A DNA stretch of 64,000 nt from positions 1,798,001 through 1,862,000 of the forward strand of contig CM007992.1 in the NCBI GenBank assembly GCA_002189035.1, read 5' to 3'. The notes beneath the pieces are model-generated. The model was not told where the DNA came from, did no database searches, and was given only the letters and a program-made list of their open reading frames with translations. Position numbers and translations under genes: made by a program. Numbering within the stretch: position 1 is the first letter of the stretch; the number at the start of each line of letters is the position of its first letter. This stretch comes from Utricularia gibba (taxonomy: Eukaryota; Streptophyta; Magnoliopsida; Lamiales; Lentibulariaceae). Positions 10,652-22,123 of the stretch are shown piece after piece.

Positions 10652-12043
10652 TGATTACACAGATTTTCTCTGAATTTTATAATACAAAATGGTTATATTT
10701 TATTGTGGTTTAGGTTAGGTAAATGTAGTTTTTTATGTTTATGTGGTGTTTATGTTAATTTTATGTGATTATGATGAAAAGTGGACTAAATCCTTCCATT
10801 TAGTCCACCATCTTTGTGCTAATGTTTGACTGAATTCATTAGGGAGATCAGCAAAAAATCAGACTCAAAAATGTGTGGGGCAAGTATAAAAGGGCATAGC
10901 AGTCAAAGAGGGTCAAAGAGCACTGTTCTGCTGCCTGCAGTTTGCAATTTCAGGTCGAGAACAGTGCTGGTGTCAGGAACAGTGCGTTCGAGTAAAGGAG
11001 GGAAGATAATTTTCGAAAAAGGGGAGAGAGAACGAGGTAGCGGGGAGAGCACACGCAGAGGGAGACTTCTCCTCTTCGCCAACACGAAGAACATCAACTA
11101 GGAGAGGAGTAGACGAGCCTCATCCTCAAGAATAGCATCAGAGCCCAGTCCAGCACTATTATTCCGGGCCGTAAACAGTAGCAACCGGGCAACATAACAT
11201 TCTGCATTTCCTTTTCGTTTTCTGAACGTTTCAAGTTTCAGTATTTGACTTGCTTATAATGTTTCTGTCATTTTCGCCACATTATCTAAATGAAATGATG
11301 TCTTATTTTCCAAGCATGGTGGTGTGTGTTTAGGGATGTCTTAAGGTAAAGTATGGTGGTGTGTGTTTAGGGTTAATAATGAAATTTATGTTTGTTTCTT
11401 AGATTTTGTTTCTATCAATCCATGGGTAGACCTAAAGAGGGGAATAAGTAGTTTCACAACTTAGATGCTCGATTTAGAGGTCGACTAACAAATCGAGGTG
11501 GGAGTATTAGGTGTTAGTTCGAGGTAAAATGAGTAGAACCGGGTAGACCTAGTTCTATATGCTTGCATGCGGGTAGACCTAATTGCAAATGTTGTTTATA
11601 ATATTAGGGACTAGCTTAACCGAAAATATGATGAATGACCTAGGTAGACTTAGGTTATTTGAATTCGTGAGTGTGGGAACATGGTAAATTGAGTTAGGCA
11701 CTTTAGCATCACACCACGTGCAGATCCTTAAGGCATCTTCGTATTACTCTGAGTTAGAACTAGTACTTTGTTACCTTTAGCGTTGAGACTTGATATTGTC
11801 TATTGATCTTGTTTACTGAATTTGTTTGCCATTGTTAGTCCGAGCCTAGACTAAGACTTACCGTTACTTTGAATTCCACATCTGCTAAAATACATGACAA
11901 GCACAAGCTCCTTGTGATCGGCCCCGAATTCCACTGTAGACTTTGAGTCTAATTTGTATTTAGTGAGGATTAGGGACTATAAATTTATTTGATACAAAAA
12001 TTTGGTTTAATTGTAACGATATTGCTAAAATTTTCATTTATCA
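10652..12043 (+). mobile_element. Solo LTR, family A copy 1 (1392 bp)
   Basis: Begins TGATTACACA, ends TTTATCA, and is flanked by TTAGA at 10647-10651 and 12044-12048. Same family as 14522-16007, 34184-35370 and 51242-57679. All four share the start TGAT(A)-CACA, a TTTAGTCC(A/C) motif, repeated GGGTAGACCTA blocks, and an ending with TTGTGATCG.CCC...ATAAATTTATTTGAT...TTTATCA. No protein domains were found inside; an ORF at 10826-11101 is not conserved in the other copies. Inference: solo LTR of a large-LTR retrotransposon, most likely gypsy-type, whose internal region is not in the window. Confidence 0.85.
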
Positions 12044-13406
12044 TTAGATTTCCAAGAGAACAATTGGCCACCGTAAAAGATACAATAGCTAGAGAGTGAA
12101 TGACAAGTAATAGGACAAGCTGCTCAATCTGCATCGCAATAGGCCTTAAGTTCTGCACCAAGGATTGGTTTGTACCTGATACCAAAGGTTTGAGACCCCA
12201 GCAAATAATGAACCACACGCACTCTTGAGTTCCAATGTGTTCCTAGGTTCTTGTATAAAGTGGCTTAAATGGTGTGCTGCAAAGTGCAAATCTGGCCTAG
12301 TGTATGATAGGTATAATGAATTGTCCCACAAGATGACATAAAGGTTGAGCATCATGAAGAATAAGGAAGGTATTGTCAAACAATTGCAGCCTAGTAGGCA
12401 AGGGAGACCAAATAGACTAAGCAAGAAGAAGTCCCATATCTTGATTTATGTCCCTGATGAACTTCTGTTGATTAATAAAAATGCCCTCTAGAGATCTATA
12501 TAGCTTTAATCGAATAAAATACTTGGCATCCCACAAGTTTTTCACAATGACTTTTTCATGAAGGAATTGGATAAGAGACTCAATTTTTGGCAAAGAAGAC
12601 CCTTTTACTAGAATATCATCAATATTAACTAATAAGCTAATGGTGAAATCCAATCGATGCATGCAAAAAGACATGGATCATTAGCAAAAGAAATAAATCC
12701 AATCGATACTAGAGCTACATTAAGTTCGTGATTTTATTGCCGAGATGTATGTTTCAAACCATATAAGGATTTTTGAAGCCTACATACCTATGAAGGACCA
12801 GCTTTTGAATAACCTGAAGAAACTTTCATGCAAACTTCTTCATTCAAGATCCCATGCAAGAAGACACTATTAACATCTAATTGCTTCAAAGGCCAAGAGG
12901 ATTGGGAAGCTAAGCATATGAAGAGTATTACTGTGGTGATTTTGGCTAGTGACACAAAGATGTTTGTGTAATCAATCTTATTGACTGAAACCTTGGGCCA
13001 CAAGAAGTGCTATGCACTTGTTAATGGAATCATCAAGGTTCAAATTGGTTTTATAGACCCATTTGCATCCTACAAGTTATTTGCTTGAGGGCAAAACAAT
13101 AAGTTCCCAGGCATGGTTACGACGTAGTGACTCATGCACTTCATCCATTGCCATAACCCATAGAGGGTCTAAGCTGGCTTTTGAAGAGTGTGTAAGTTCT
13201 TGAGCCTCATTAAGATGAGCCATGAAAGCACGATGCTCTAAGTCTGTTGCTGAGTTAACAGAGTAAACACATGCCCTAGTATGGACAATTCCTTGTTTCT
13301 GAAAGGTGGCAGCACAACTAGAGTTCACAAATTCAAAACCATTATCTATATGAATTTGTTTAATCATCACCCCAAATTGAGTTTTCACATAGGCAATAAA
13401 ATCCAA
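12044..13406 (-). pseudogene. Copia RNase H start, reverse transcriptase and integrase piece (antisense element)
   Basis: Minus strand, high to low coordinates: integrase core (VKTQFGVMIKQIHIDNGFEF, 13077-13406) joined inside the same frame to the start of RT (LDPLWVMAMDEVHESLRRN), a deletion fusion. Then RT motifs QLDVNSVFLHGILNEEV (about 12830-12900) and VNIDDILVKG (about 12610-12640, the YVDD box with Tyr-Val altered to Asn-Ile), then KYFIRLKL, then YLSYTRPDLHFA (about 12270-12310), then RNase H AELKAYCDADWAA (about 12110-12155, with the D.DWA catalytic block) ending at the solo LTR at 12043. Confidence 0.88.
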
Positions 13407-14521
13407 ATTTGATCATAAGTGTGAGATTTATTGAAGAGCAGGTGGATCTAGAGAGCTATAGATCAATATAACGTCTCCATGAATCAATATATAGTAGATC
13501 AACAGGTTCTGAAGCTCATTTGTCAGCTGCATGAAAAGGCAACCTAGTTTTTTTAGAAAAATTGCAAATATGACAAACTGAAACCTGACTCTTCAAGGAA
13601 CTCAAAAGAGGTACTTTATTGAGAACAAAAATAGTGGCATGTCCGAATTGATGATGCCATGTCTATAAGCTAATAGTGTGATGGAATTATGAACAAAAGA
13701 AAAATAAAATCATTGAAATTTATTTTGAATCTAACATTATAAAATTGATAGAGACTATTCTTCACATAGCCCATTGCAATCACAGTTTCATTGTTCTAGT
13801 CCTCATAGAACACAACTTTCGGCATTGAAGATGGAACGTAAATTATTGTGCTTACTGAGGTCAAATTCATAAAAAAATGTAGGAACTTTAAGTGCATTAT
13901 AGGATTGAAGTCTAGAGGATAATTGATAATCCCCAATTCCGTCAACCGGAAGAGCAAGATGATTAGGCAAAAAAAAAACCTTTTGACCTGAAGTGGAGGT
14001 TTTAAAATTGAAATTTCATCGAGTTAAATCTTTCATTATTAAATGGGTGTCTTATATAGTAACTTTTGTATTATAGATTCGAATTCTCTGAGAGGATCGT
14101 AATTTAGATTTGTGCCAAGGTTTCAAATAGAAAGGAAATATAGTAAACAAAATCTTTCATCATTAAATGAGTGTCTTATATAGTAACAAAAATTCGTGGG
14201 TCAAATATACCAATTTGAAATGATGTAGAGGAATTTGAAGACCACATATGTGACAAGTGGCTTCAGAATCCAAGATCTAGTCTTGCTTAGAATGACGAGA
14301 AGCATTAGAAGTCATACTTGATAAAGCTCTAGCACTAGTTTCTATCTCAATCGCATTGCCTCTAGAATTATTGTCAGTAGTAGTGTTGGACTGATGTTGA
14401 TCCAGGAACGCATGAAAGAGGGAATGAACAAGACTTACAAGCTCTGGGGTAGAGATCTTGCACCCTCATCCAAAAGAGTCACTTGTGTGCTAGATCCAGC
14501 CATATTGTCCTGATGATCACC
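13407..14521 (-). pseudogene. Copia integrase/protease remains (antisense element)
   Basis: This stretch lies between the integrase core (ending 13406) and gag (starting above 16008) of the antisense copia element, so it should hold the integrase zinc finger and protease. Reading the minus strand gives only scattered matches broken by stops, so domain limits cannot be set. It ends at the TCACC duplication of the next solo LTR. Confidence 0.6.
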
Positions 14522-16007
14522 TGATAGCACACAAATTTTCATGTTTTAGGATACGAAAAATCACAAATTTTTAATTATGTTTAGTTGTTAATTTTATAGT
14601 TTTAAGTATTTTTATTTGATTAGGGAGAATATTATTTTTGGTGTATTAGTGGGCTAAATCCTTTGTTTTAGTCCACTCCATGTCTAACCCAATTTTTGAG
14701 TCTAGCAGCAACCCGAGAATCAAGGAAGAAATCAAGTTTTCGTGAAAGTCACTAGGTTGCAGAGAGCAATGAGTACACTATCGCGGCGGCAAGTCAGGGG
14801 CAGGAGCAGCAGAGCTGCCAGAGATTGTACCTGCTTTGGGAAGTGCAAGACAGAGAAAAAAATGAAGGAGAGAGAGTCGCAAGGGGGGCAACCAATAGTG
14901 AGCAAAACACACACGAGGGGGTTTCTCCCCCAATCCCAACTCGAACACGAAGAATACTGAAGGAGAAGAAAAAAAGGGCGATTTTTCTGGAGAAGAACCT
15001 CCAGCATGAAGGAAGAAGATCAAGACCCAATCCAACGCTACTCTTCCGGCCTGTGAACAGTAGCAGACGGAAACCAGAACTCTTACTGCTTTATTTTCGT
15101 TTGTTGATGTTTTTAGCTTCTACCAACTTCTGCACAATGTTCTTAACATTTTCGTTGTTTTATGTTTATGTCATTGCATTTTACCTACAAAATATGAATA
15201 GTTAGAACCCTAGGGATGCCTTAAGGTAAAGCATGGTGGTGTGAATTTAGGATTCATAACAAAATTCATCATTGTTTCTTAGTTTTTGTTTCTATTAATC
15301 CATGGGTAGATCTGAGGGGAACAAGTAGCTTCACAACAAGAACTAGGTATCCATACAAGTCAAGGCGGGACCAACAAGTCAAGGCATCCCTAGTTCACAC
15401 CATTGCATGTCAAGGCGGGAGCAGTAGATGATGAATGATCTAAACAACAATGTTGGTGATAATCATTTAGAAGTAGACCAACAAGTCAAGGTGGGAGCAG
15501 TAGATGTTCGGGTAGACCTAGTTCTATACACTTTGCATGCGGATAGACCTAATTGCAATGTTGGTGATAATATTGAGGACTAGCTTAGTCAAAAATATGA
15601 TGAATGATTTGGGTAGACTTAGGCTATTTGAAGTTGTGAATATAGGAACATGGTAGATTAAGTTAGGTATTTTAGCACCACACCACCTGCAGACCCTTAA
15701 GACATCTTAGTATTACTCTGAGTTAGAACCAGTAATTGTTGCCTTTAGCGTTGAGACCTGATATTGTTTATTGATCTTGTTTATTGAACTTGTTTACCTC
15801 TGTTGGTCCGAGCTTAGACTAAGACTCACTGTTATTTCGAATTATGCATATACTAAAATACTTAGCAAGCACAAGCTCCTTGTGATCGACCCCGAAATCC
15901 ACTATACAAGTTTTCTAAATTTGTATTTTGTATAAATTAGGACTTATAAATTTATTTGATGTGAAATTTTTATTTTCGCAACGACACTAGGAAATTTCCG
16001 TTTATCA
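14522..16007 (+). mobile_element. Solo LTR, family A copy 2 (1486 bp)
   Basis: Begins TGATAGCACA, ends GTTTATCA, flanked by TCACC at 14517-14521 and 16008-16012. It is the longest copy and contains extra repeats of AGTCAAGGCGGGA (about 15358-15500) that look like internal duplications. ORFs at 14742-15205 are not shared with the other copies and have no recognisable domain. It interrupts gag/protease of the antisense copia element. Confidence 0.86.
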
Positions 16008-16566
16008 TCACCATTTTTACACTTGTAACTCTTAGGACGCCCATGTAATTTCCATCACTATTCTCTGGTGTGGCTGACTCACCCATAATAAGAGCAACTA
16101 GGATGGCGTGTCAACATGTTGAGAGTTAGCATTAATTGAACTTGGGCTAGTTGGACAGTGTTTGTTCACCATAAATGAAGATGAGTAACCTTCAACCGAG
16201 AATGGAGCCAGATGTTTTTTTTGTTCCCAAGAGAGAACAAGATGGTATGCCTCTTCCAATGATACATGTAAAGCGATTATCTGATTCTTCAAAGATTCAA
16301 ATGATGCATCCAAATCAAATAAAAACTATTGGAGTCGATTTGAATCCTCTCTTAGTTGAAGTTGAATTCCATGATCCCCTGCAATGGAAGGTAATGGAGG
16401 TAGGAAATCCATTTGATTCCAGACGATGTCCCCTCATTGAGTTAGGGTTTGTATCTCGTGTTCCAAGTGAAAGATTTGGGGTTCGATAGAGGCACCAAAT
16501 TGTCGATTGATCTCCTCCTAGAGACTTTTTGCACTGTCAATGAAAAGGAAAGTCTCGGTGAGGTCC
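16008..16566 (-). pseudogene. Copia gag, central and C-terminal part (antisense element)
   Basis: Minus strand: SAKSLWEEINRQFGAS and QIFHLEHEIQTLTQ (with one stop read through), then IIALHVSLEEAYHLVLSWEQ (16200-16313). The first part matches the copia gag domain (SA..LW.EL..RFG....P.I..L...I). It ends at 16566 exactly where the younger copia element begins; the N-terminal part of gag lies at 21649-21957. Confidence 0.85.
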
Positions 16567-17023
16567 TGATGGATCCCTCCACATGGGGCCACACACAAAA
16601 AAAAAGGAAAAAAAAAAGGGAGTTGGTGCACGGGGGTTGGTGTGCCAACCCAAGGCGTGCGCTCCCCTCTATAAATAGAGGGGAGCTCTCCCTCATACAC
16701 ACACAAGAGTTGAAAAACTCATTTGGTATTTTGAGTGAGTTTTTGGTTTTCGAGGGTAGAATAGGGAAAGAAGAAAGATAGTATTCTTTCCTATTCGTGT
16801 TTCTCGCCCGGTAGAGTTTTCGGGGAAAGGGTAGAAAGAGAGGGTAAAACCCGGTAATTTACTGAGGTAAATCTCTTTGTATTCACTGTGGTAAATAGTG
16901 AATTTTTCTCGGAGTTGAGTGTGGACGTAGCCCTTACTTTGGGGTGAACCACGTTAAATCTCGGTGTCTTTTTCTTGATTTTTTGCGGTCAATTTTATTG
17001 CCTGGTATCGACTACGCGCAACA
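16567..17023 (+). repeat. 5' LTR of the Tnt1-like element
   Basis: 457 bp, TGATGGATCC to GCGCAACA. It contains a TATA box inside a palindrome (16661-16686). Compared with the 3' LTR it is slightly shorter in the A-rich run near 16590-16618. Confidence 0.96.
16661..16686 (+). promoter_or_regulatory. TATA box inside a near-perfect palindrome in the 5' LTR
   Basis: TATAAATA (16670-16677) is at the centre of a 26-bp inverted repeat: arms GCTCCCCTCTAT and ATAGAGGGGAGC around a 2-base centre. A second inverted repeat, GGTTGG...CCAACC, lies just upstream (about 16636-16651). Both are kept in the 3' LTR (21281-21306 for the TATA palindrome). Known: LTR TATA boxes drive the genomic RNA. Inference: this is the element's core promoter. 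Confidence 0.8.
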
Positions 17024-17025
17024 AG

Positions 17026-17037
17026 TGGTATCAGAGC
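17026..17037 (+). other. Primer binding site (initiator Met tRNA type)
   Basis: TGGTATCAGAGC, two bases after the 5' LTR end at 17023. This is the usual plant copia primer site. Confidence 0.95.
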
Positions 17038-17155
17038 TAGGGTTGTTTGTGTAATTGCTATCTTATCGTATGCTCTGTGGCCGCCACTAAGTGGATCTCC
17101 CACATCAGAAAATAAGTTAGTATATTGCACATTCTCCTAGTCGGTATCAGGGACC

Positions 17156-20100
17156 ATGGAGGTCAAAACCGGCAGTATGATCAAGCTGAATGGGACGAAT
17201 TATCTCTTGTGGAAGTGCAAGATGAAGGATTTGCTTTTCATGACGAAAATGCATCTACCAGTGTTTAGTGAGACTAAACCGGATGTGAAGACTGATGAAG
17301 AATGGGATTTCGAGCATCAGCAATCCTGCGGTTTTATTCGACAGTTTGTCGAAGAAAATGTGTATTAGCATGTTGCTGAAGAGACACATGCAAGGAGCTT
17401 GTGGTTCAAGCTGGAAAATCTGTACGCTTCCAAGACGGGAGGAAACAGATTGTTTTATGTCACGAAGTTGATTACTCTGAAGTATAGAGAAGGGGCTTCC
17501 ATAGCGGACCATCTGAATGAAATTCAAGGGGTCATGTCGCAGTTGGCGACAATGGGCATCTCGTTCGATGATGATCTCTTAGCACTGCTGGTGCTAGCTA
17601 CTCTGCGTGAATCTTGGGAGACTCTCAAGATTACGTTGACGAGTTCTCCAAATTTGTCACTTGAGCAAGTCAAAAGTGCGGTTCTCAATGAAGAGATGAG
17701 GAGAAAGATGCAGAATGCTTCAATCTCTGGACAACAAGATATCATGGTTGCAGAACCTAGGGGGAGAAGTAGGGCTCGTGGGTCTAACCTACGGAGTGAA
17801 AGAAGGGATGGCAAGAGTAAGGAGAGGAACAAGTATGCCAATGTGGAGTGCCATTTTTGCAAAAAGAAGGGGCACATTAAGAAGAACTGCTGGAGCTTTC
17901 AGAAGCAAAGCAGAAGTGAGAAAAAGACGGAGTCTAGAGATGATGATGACACGAATGTCATCATGGAGTTCAACTTGACGATTGATGATGAATATATCAA
18001 TCAGATCTCTGAAGAAAGGAGCCACTCACGTGATAGTGGAGCACGTGATAGTGGAGCCACTCTTCACGTGATAGTGGAGCCACTCTTCACGTGACATCAA
18101 GAAAGGAGTTATTCTCATCTTATATAGCAAGGGATTTTGGCACCGTGAAGATGGGAAATGGACAACTGTCGAAGGTTGTAGGTAAAGGAGATATTTGCCT
18201 ATGCACGAACAAGGGTATGAAGTTGACCCTGAGAGATGTTAAGCATGTGCCAGACATGCGATTGAACCTTATCTCGGTTCACTGTCTCGATTGTGAAGGT
18301 TATGCCATGAACTTCAACGATGGCCGGTGGAAGATGACTAAAGGTTCATTGGTCATAGCCACTGGAGAGAAGCTGAATAAGCTATATGTGACACAAGCTA
18401 GCATTTGTGTTGATGTTGCTAGTGTTGCTGAGAAAGGAATTCCTATTGATGTGTGGCACAGACGCCTTTGCCATATGGGTGAAAAAGGTATGGAGACTTT
18501 GACGAGAAAGAAGGTGTTGGCTGGGCTCCTCGATCAAAATTCGAGGCCATGTAGCGATTGCTTTGTTGGGAAGCAAACGAGGGTGGCATTTAAAAGAAGA
18601 CCCCCTGGTAGAGCCAAAGCGATCTTGGATCTGATTCATTCAGATGTCTGTACTCCGAAGATTATGTCGCTTGATGGGGCTCATTATTTTGTGACCTTCA
18701 TTAACGATCACTCTCGCAAGACTTGGATCTATCTCATCAGGACGAAAGATCAAGTTTTAGAGAAGTTCAAGCAGTTTGTTGCTATGGTGGAGCGAGAAAC
18801 TGGTAAGAAGGTGAAGTGCATTCGCACTGATAACGGGGGAGAGTATCTTGGGCCATTTGATGGCTATTGCAAGGAGCTGGGAATCCGACATCAGTTTACT
18901 ATGGCAAAAACACCACAATTGAATGGCTTGGCAGAAAGGATGAATCGAACTTTGATGGAAAGAGTGAGGTGTCTTCTTTCGCACTCGAAGTTGCCTCAAA
19001 TGTTTTGGGGAGAAGCTATTCTGACAGCAGCATATGTTCTGAATCTTTCGCCATGTGTGCCGTTGAGACATGAAGTACCAGAGAAGGTTTGGTCTGGAAA
19101 AGAGGTCTCTTATGATTATCTACGGGTGTTTGGTTGCAAAGCCTTCGTTCATATTCCAAAGGATGAACGATCGAAGTTGGATTCTAAGACACGTGAATGT
19201 GTGTTTATTGGTTATGGCCAAGATCAGTTTGGGTTTCGATTCTATGATCCTATCTCAAAGAAACTCATTAGGAGCTGAGATGCTATCTTTGTTGAGGAAG
19301 AGACCATCAAAGATATTGGGAAACCCAAGAATGATGTCCCTCGAAGTAATGAAGACTCGACGGATGTTCGAGTGATACCTCCTGTGATGGTGCCTGAAAA
19401 TGAAGGAGGTGAAGTTGACGATCATGTTCCGGAAGTTCCCCATGATCATGAAGAACAAGAGGTTGCTGGTAATGGAGATGGTGTGGTTCAACAACCATCA
19501 AGTTCCACTGGAGGTTCCCCTGTGCGCACAAGATCGGGAAGGACTGTGCGGCGCCCTGCTAGATTTTCATCAGATGAGTTTGTTATGCCTTCTGATGAGG
19601 GAGAACCTGAGAGCTTTCAGGAGGCTATGGAAAGTCGAGATAAAAGTCTTTGGATGGAAGCTGCTGAAGAGGAAATAAGGTCCTTGAATGACAACAAGAC
19701 GTTTGAACTGGTGAAGTTGCTTGAAGGCAAAAAGGCACTAAGGTGCAAGTGGGTTTTCAGAATAAAGCATTCTGAAAATGGCTCAAAGCCTCGATACAAG
19801 GCTAGGCTGGTGGTGAAGGGTTTCAACCAGCGGAAGGGCATCGGTTATGATGAGATATTTGCATCAGTTGTGAAGATGACATCTATCCGGACAGTGCTGG
19901 GGTTAGCAGCAAGTCTCAACTTGGAAGTTGAGCAAATGGATGTCAAGACGGCGTTCTTACATGGTGATCTAGAGGAAGAGATCTATATGGAACAGCCAAA
20001 AGGTTTTGTTGAAAAAGGAAAAGAGGGATATGTCTGCAAGTTGCAGAAAAGCCTGTATGGGTTGAAACAGGCATCGAGGCAGTGGTACAGAAAGTTTGAC

Positions 20101-21165
20101 TCAGTCATGGAGAAGCATGGCTTCAAGAAGACGAGTGCTGACCACTATGTGTTCTTCAAGAGGTTCACGGATGATGACTTTGTGATTCTGTTGCTCTATG
20201 TTGACGACATGCTGATTGTTGGACAGAATACTTCAAGAATTGGAAGCTTGAAGAAGGAGTTGAATAAGTCTTTCTCAATGAAAGACTTGGGGCCAGCAAA
20301 ACAGATCCTTGGCATGAAGATTATCAGGGATAGAGATGCCAAAAAGTTATGGTTGTCTCAAGAACAGTACATTGAGAAGATTCTTGAGAGATTTAACATG
20401 AAGGACGTCAATGCGGTTAGCTGCCCTCTTGCTAATCATTTTCAGTTGAGTAAGAAGCAATGTCCATCGATTGAGGAAGAACGGAAAGCGATGATGAGCG
20501 TTCCCTATTCATCAGCTGTTGGGAGCTTGATGTATGCTATGGTATGTACCTGACCGGATATTGCTCATGCTATTGGAGTTGTGAGCAGGTTTTTGTCTGA
20601 TCCAGGGAAGGATCATTGGTCTGTTGTGAAGTGGATTTTCAGATATCTACAGGGATCTTCAAGCATGTGTTTATGCTTTGGAAGTGAGGAAACTGTGTTG
20701 AAAGGATACACAGATGCTGATTTAGCTGGTGATGTTGATGGTCGAAAATCAACATCGGGATATTTGATTACCTTCGCGGGGGGAGCTGTGTCTTGGCAGT
20801 CAAGACTGCAGAAGTGTGTTGCTCTATCTTCGACTGAAGCAGAATATATTGCAGTTACTGAGGCTTGTAAGGAACTGCTATGGATGAAGACGTTCTTGGG
20901 AGAACTTGGTGTGAAGCAGGGGAAGTATGAGTTATTTTGTGACAGTCAGAGTGCTATCCATCTAGCGAAGAATGCTTCTTTTCACTCAAGATCGAAGCAT
21001 ATTGATCAGCGCTATCACTAGATAAGGGATGTTTTACAGAAAAAGCACTTGTGTCTGGAGAAGATTCATACTGAAGAAAATGGTTCAGATATGATGACGA
21101 AGATACTTCCGAAGGAAAGCTTCGAATTCTGCAGAAGAGTCGTTGGATTGATCAGCTCGCCCACG
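17156..21165 (+). pseudogene. Gag-pol polyprotein of the Tnt1-like element, interrupted
   Basis: Start ATG at 17156 (MEVKTGSMIKLNGTNY, a typical copia gag start). Gag 17156-17900, with a CCHC knuckle CHFCKKKGHIKKNC (about 17848-17889). Protease DSGATLHV near 18050. Integrase 18100-19260 has the HHCC finger (WHRRLCHMG...CSDC), HSDVC, RTDNGGEY and LNGLAERMNRT, so all three DDE acids are present. RT 19700-20420 includes MDVKTAFLHGDLEEEIYM and LYVDDMLIVG. RNase H 20690-21020 includes YTDADLAGD, STEAEYIA and CDSQSAIHLAKN. Breaks: TAG at 17366-17368, a frameshifting 23-bp duplication at 18042-18087, TGA at 19276-19278, TGA at 20551-20553, TAG at 21019-21021. By family comparison the four stops are single C-to-T or G-to-A changes (Gln, Arg, Arg, Trp). 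The domain set is otherwise full length. Confidence 0.93.
18027..18087 (+). repeat. Tandem micro-duplication of the protease active-site codons
   Basis: CACGTGATAGTGGAG (15 bp, 18027-18041) is followed by two copies of a 23-bp unit that begins with the same 15 bp (18042-18064 and 18065-18087), so the DSG codons occur three times. The 15-bp step keeps the frame; the 23-bp step shifts it and separates the gag-protease frame from the rest of pol. Confidence 0.92.
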
Positions 21166-21169
21166 TGTC

Positions 21170-21182
21170 GGGAGGGGGAGAA
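21170..21182 (+). other. Polypurine tract of the Tnt1-like element
   Basis: GGGAGGGGGAGAA directly before the 3' LTR start at 21184. This is the plus-strand primer for reverse transcription. Confidence 0.9.
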
Positions 21183-21183
21183 T

Positions 21184-21643
21184 TGATGGGTCCCACCACA
21201 TGGGGCCCACACACAAAAAAAAAGGAAAAAAAAAAGAAGGGAGTTGGTGCACGGGGTTGGTGTGCCAACCCAAGGCGTGCGCTCCCCTCTATAAATAGAG
21301 GGGAGCTCTCCCTCATACACACACAAGAGTTGAAAAACTCATTTGGTATTTTGAGTGAGTTTTTGGTTTCCGAGGGTAGAATAGGGAAAAAAGAAAGATA
21401 GTATTCTTTCCTATTCGTGTTTCTCGCCCGGTAGAGTTTTCGGGGAAAGGGTAGAAAGAGAGGGTAAAACCTGGTAATTTACCGAGGTAAATCTCTTTGT
21501 ATTCACTGTGGTAAATAGTGAATTTTTCTCGGAGTTGAGTGTGGACGTAGCCCTTACTTTGGGGTGAACCACGTTAAATCTCGGTGTCTTTTTCTTGATT
21601 TTTTGCAGTCAATTTTATTGCCTGGTATCGACTACGCGCAACA
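21184..21643 (+). repeat. 3' LTR of the Tnt1-like element
   Basis: 460 bp, TGATGGGTCC to GCGCAACA, followed by the GGTCC duplication. It carries the same TATA palindrome at 21281-21306. Confidence 0.96.
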
Positions 21644-21970
21644 GGTCCTTCCCTATTGAATTCAAGAGAATGGCCATGAATTGATGATTCTGGCATTGCC
21701 ACTCTTCATGGATTGAGAAGCATTCTCCCATGCATGTAAGGCCATTGCATCAGTTGAACCAAGGTCCCAATGGAAAAGGAGACATGCTACCATCAAGATG
21801 ACCATCATCACGTCCTCCAAGAGCAATTCGAACAGGTTTTGACCACATGAGGGAATTATTACCATTGAGTATGGTGGAAACCAATTAGGTGGAAGAAGAC
21901 AATAAAGATATGCCAGAAAAATCAGAGAAAGCCATTTGATCAGGGTAACGCAACTGGCTCTGATACCATG
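21644..21970 (-). pseudogene. Copia gag N-terminus and primer site of the antisense element
   Basis: On the minus strand, from high to low: TGGTATCAGAGCC (about 21958-21970), then a gag start region with NSLMWSKPVRIALGGRD and PLGPW. It ends at the GGTCC duplication, where the Tnt1-like element entered; gag continues below 16566. Confidence 0.85.
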
Positions 21971-22123
21971 TGCAAAGATGGAGAAATGAGAAAAATGATG
22001 ATCTTTCCATTGCATGAGTGCAATATTTATACAAAATATTTGCTTACCTAATACCACAATCTAATCCTATATACAACCTATGGTTACAACTAAACTCTAT
22101 GTAGGGGAATATCAAATGTAACA
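21971..22123 (-). repeat. 5' LTR of the antisense copia element
   Basis: 153 bp; on the minus strand it runs TGTTACATTT...CTTTGCACA. It is followed on the plus strand by AAGTA (22124-22128), matching 10101-10105. Confidence 0.87.

Larger units (their letters stand above)
16567..21643 (+). mobile_element. Nearly complete Tnt1/Tork-like Ty1/copia retrotransposon, 5077 bp
   Basis: Two LTRs (457 and 460 bp) differ by about seven substitutions plus small indels, roughly 1.5 percent. Flanks are GGTCC at 16562-16566 and 21644-21648. The primer site is at 17026-17037 and the polypurine tract at 21170-21182. The internal gag-pol frame is complete in domain order (gag, protease, integrase, RT, RNase H) but is closed by four nonsense codons and one 23-bp duplication. 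Inference: a fairly recent insertion, intact enough to be mobilised in trans but not to encode its own polyprotein. It landed in gag of the antisense copia element. Confidence 0.96.
10106..22123 (-). mobile_element. Antisense Ty1/copia element with short LTRs, carrying three later insertions
   Basis: Limits are set by two related LTRs of about 155 bp (10106-10260 and 21971-22123) and an AAGTA duplication (10101-10105 and 22124-22128). Next to the right LTR, reading antisense, is the primer site TGGTATCAGAGCC (about 21958-21970). Next to the left LTR is the polypurine tract TTGAGGGGG (minus strand of about 10262-10270). Gag, integrase, RT and RNase H relics lie between in antisense order. After subtracting the nested insertions (10652-12043, 14522-16007, 16567-21643 and one copy of each duplication) about 4.05 kb remains, shorter than usual because integrase is fused to RT by an internal deletion near 13250. 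It sits inside a gypsy pol gene. Confidence 0.92.

Noticed and set aside
10826-11101. 91-codon ORF inside a family A solo LTR
   Set aside because: Not conserved in the other three copies of the same LTR and contains no recognisable domain.
14742-15205. ORFs on both strands inside family A copy 2
   Set aside because: Low-complexity Arg/Ser or Leu/Phe-rich translations, absent from the other copies.
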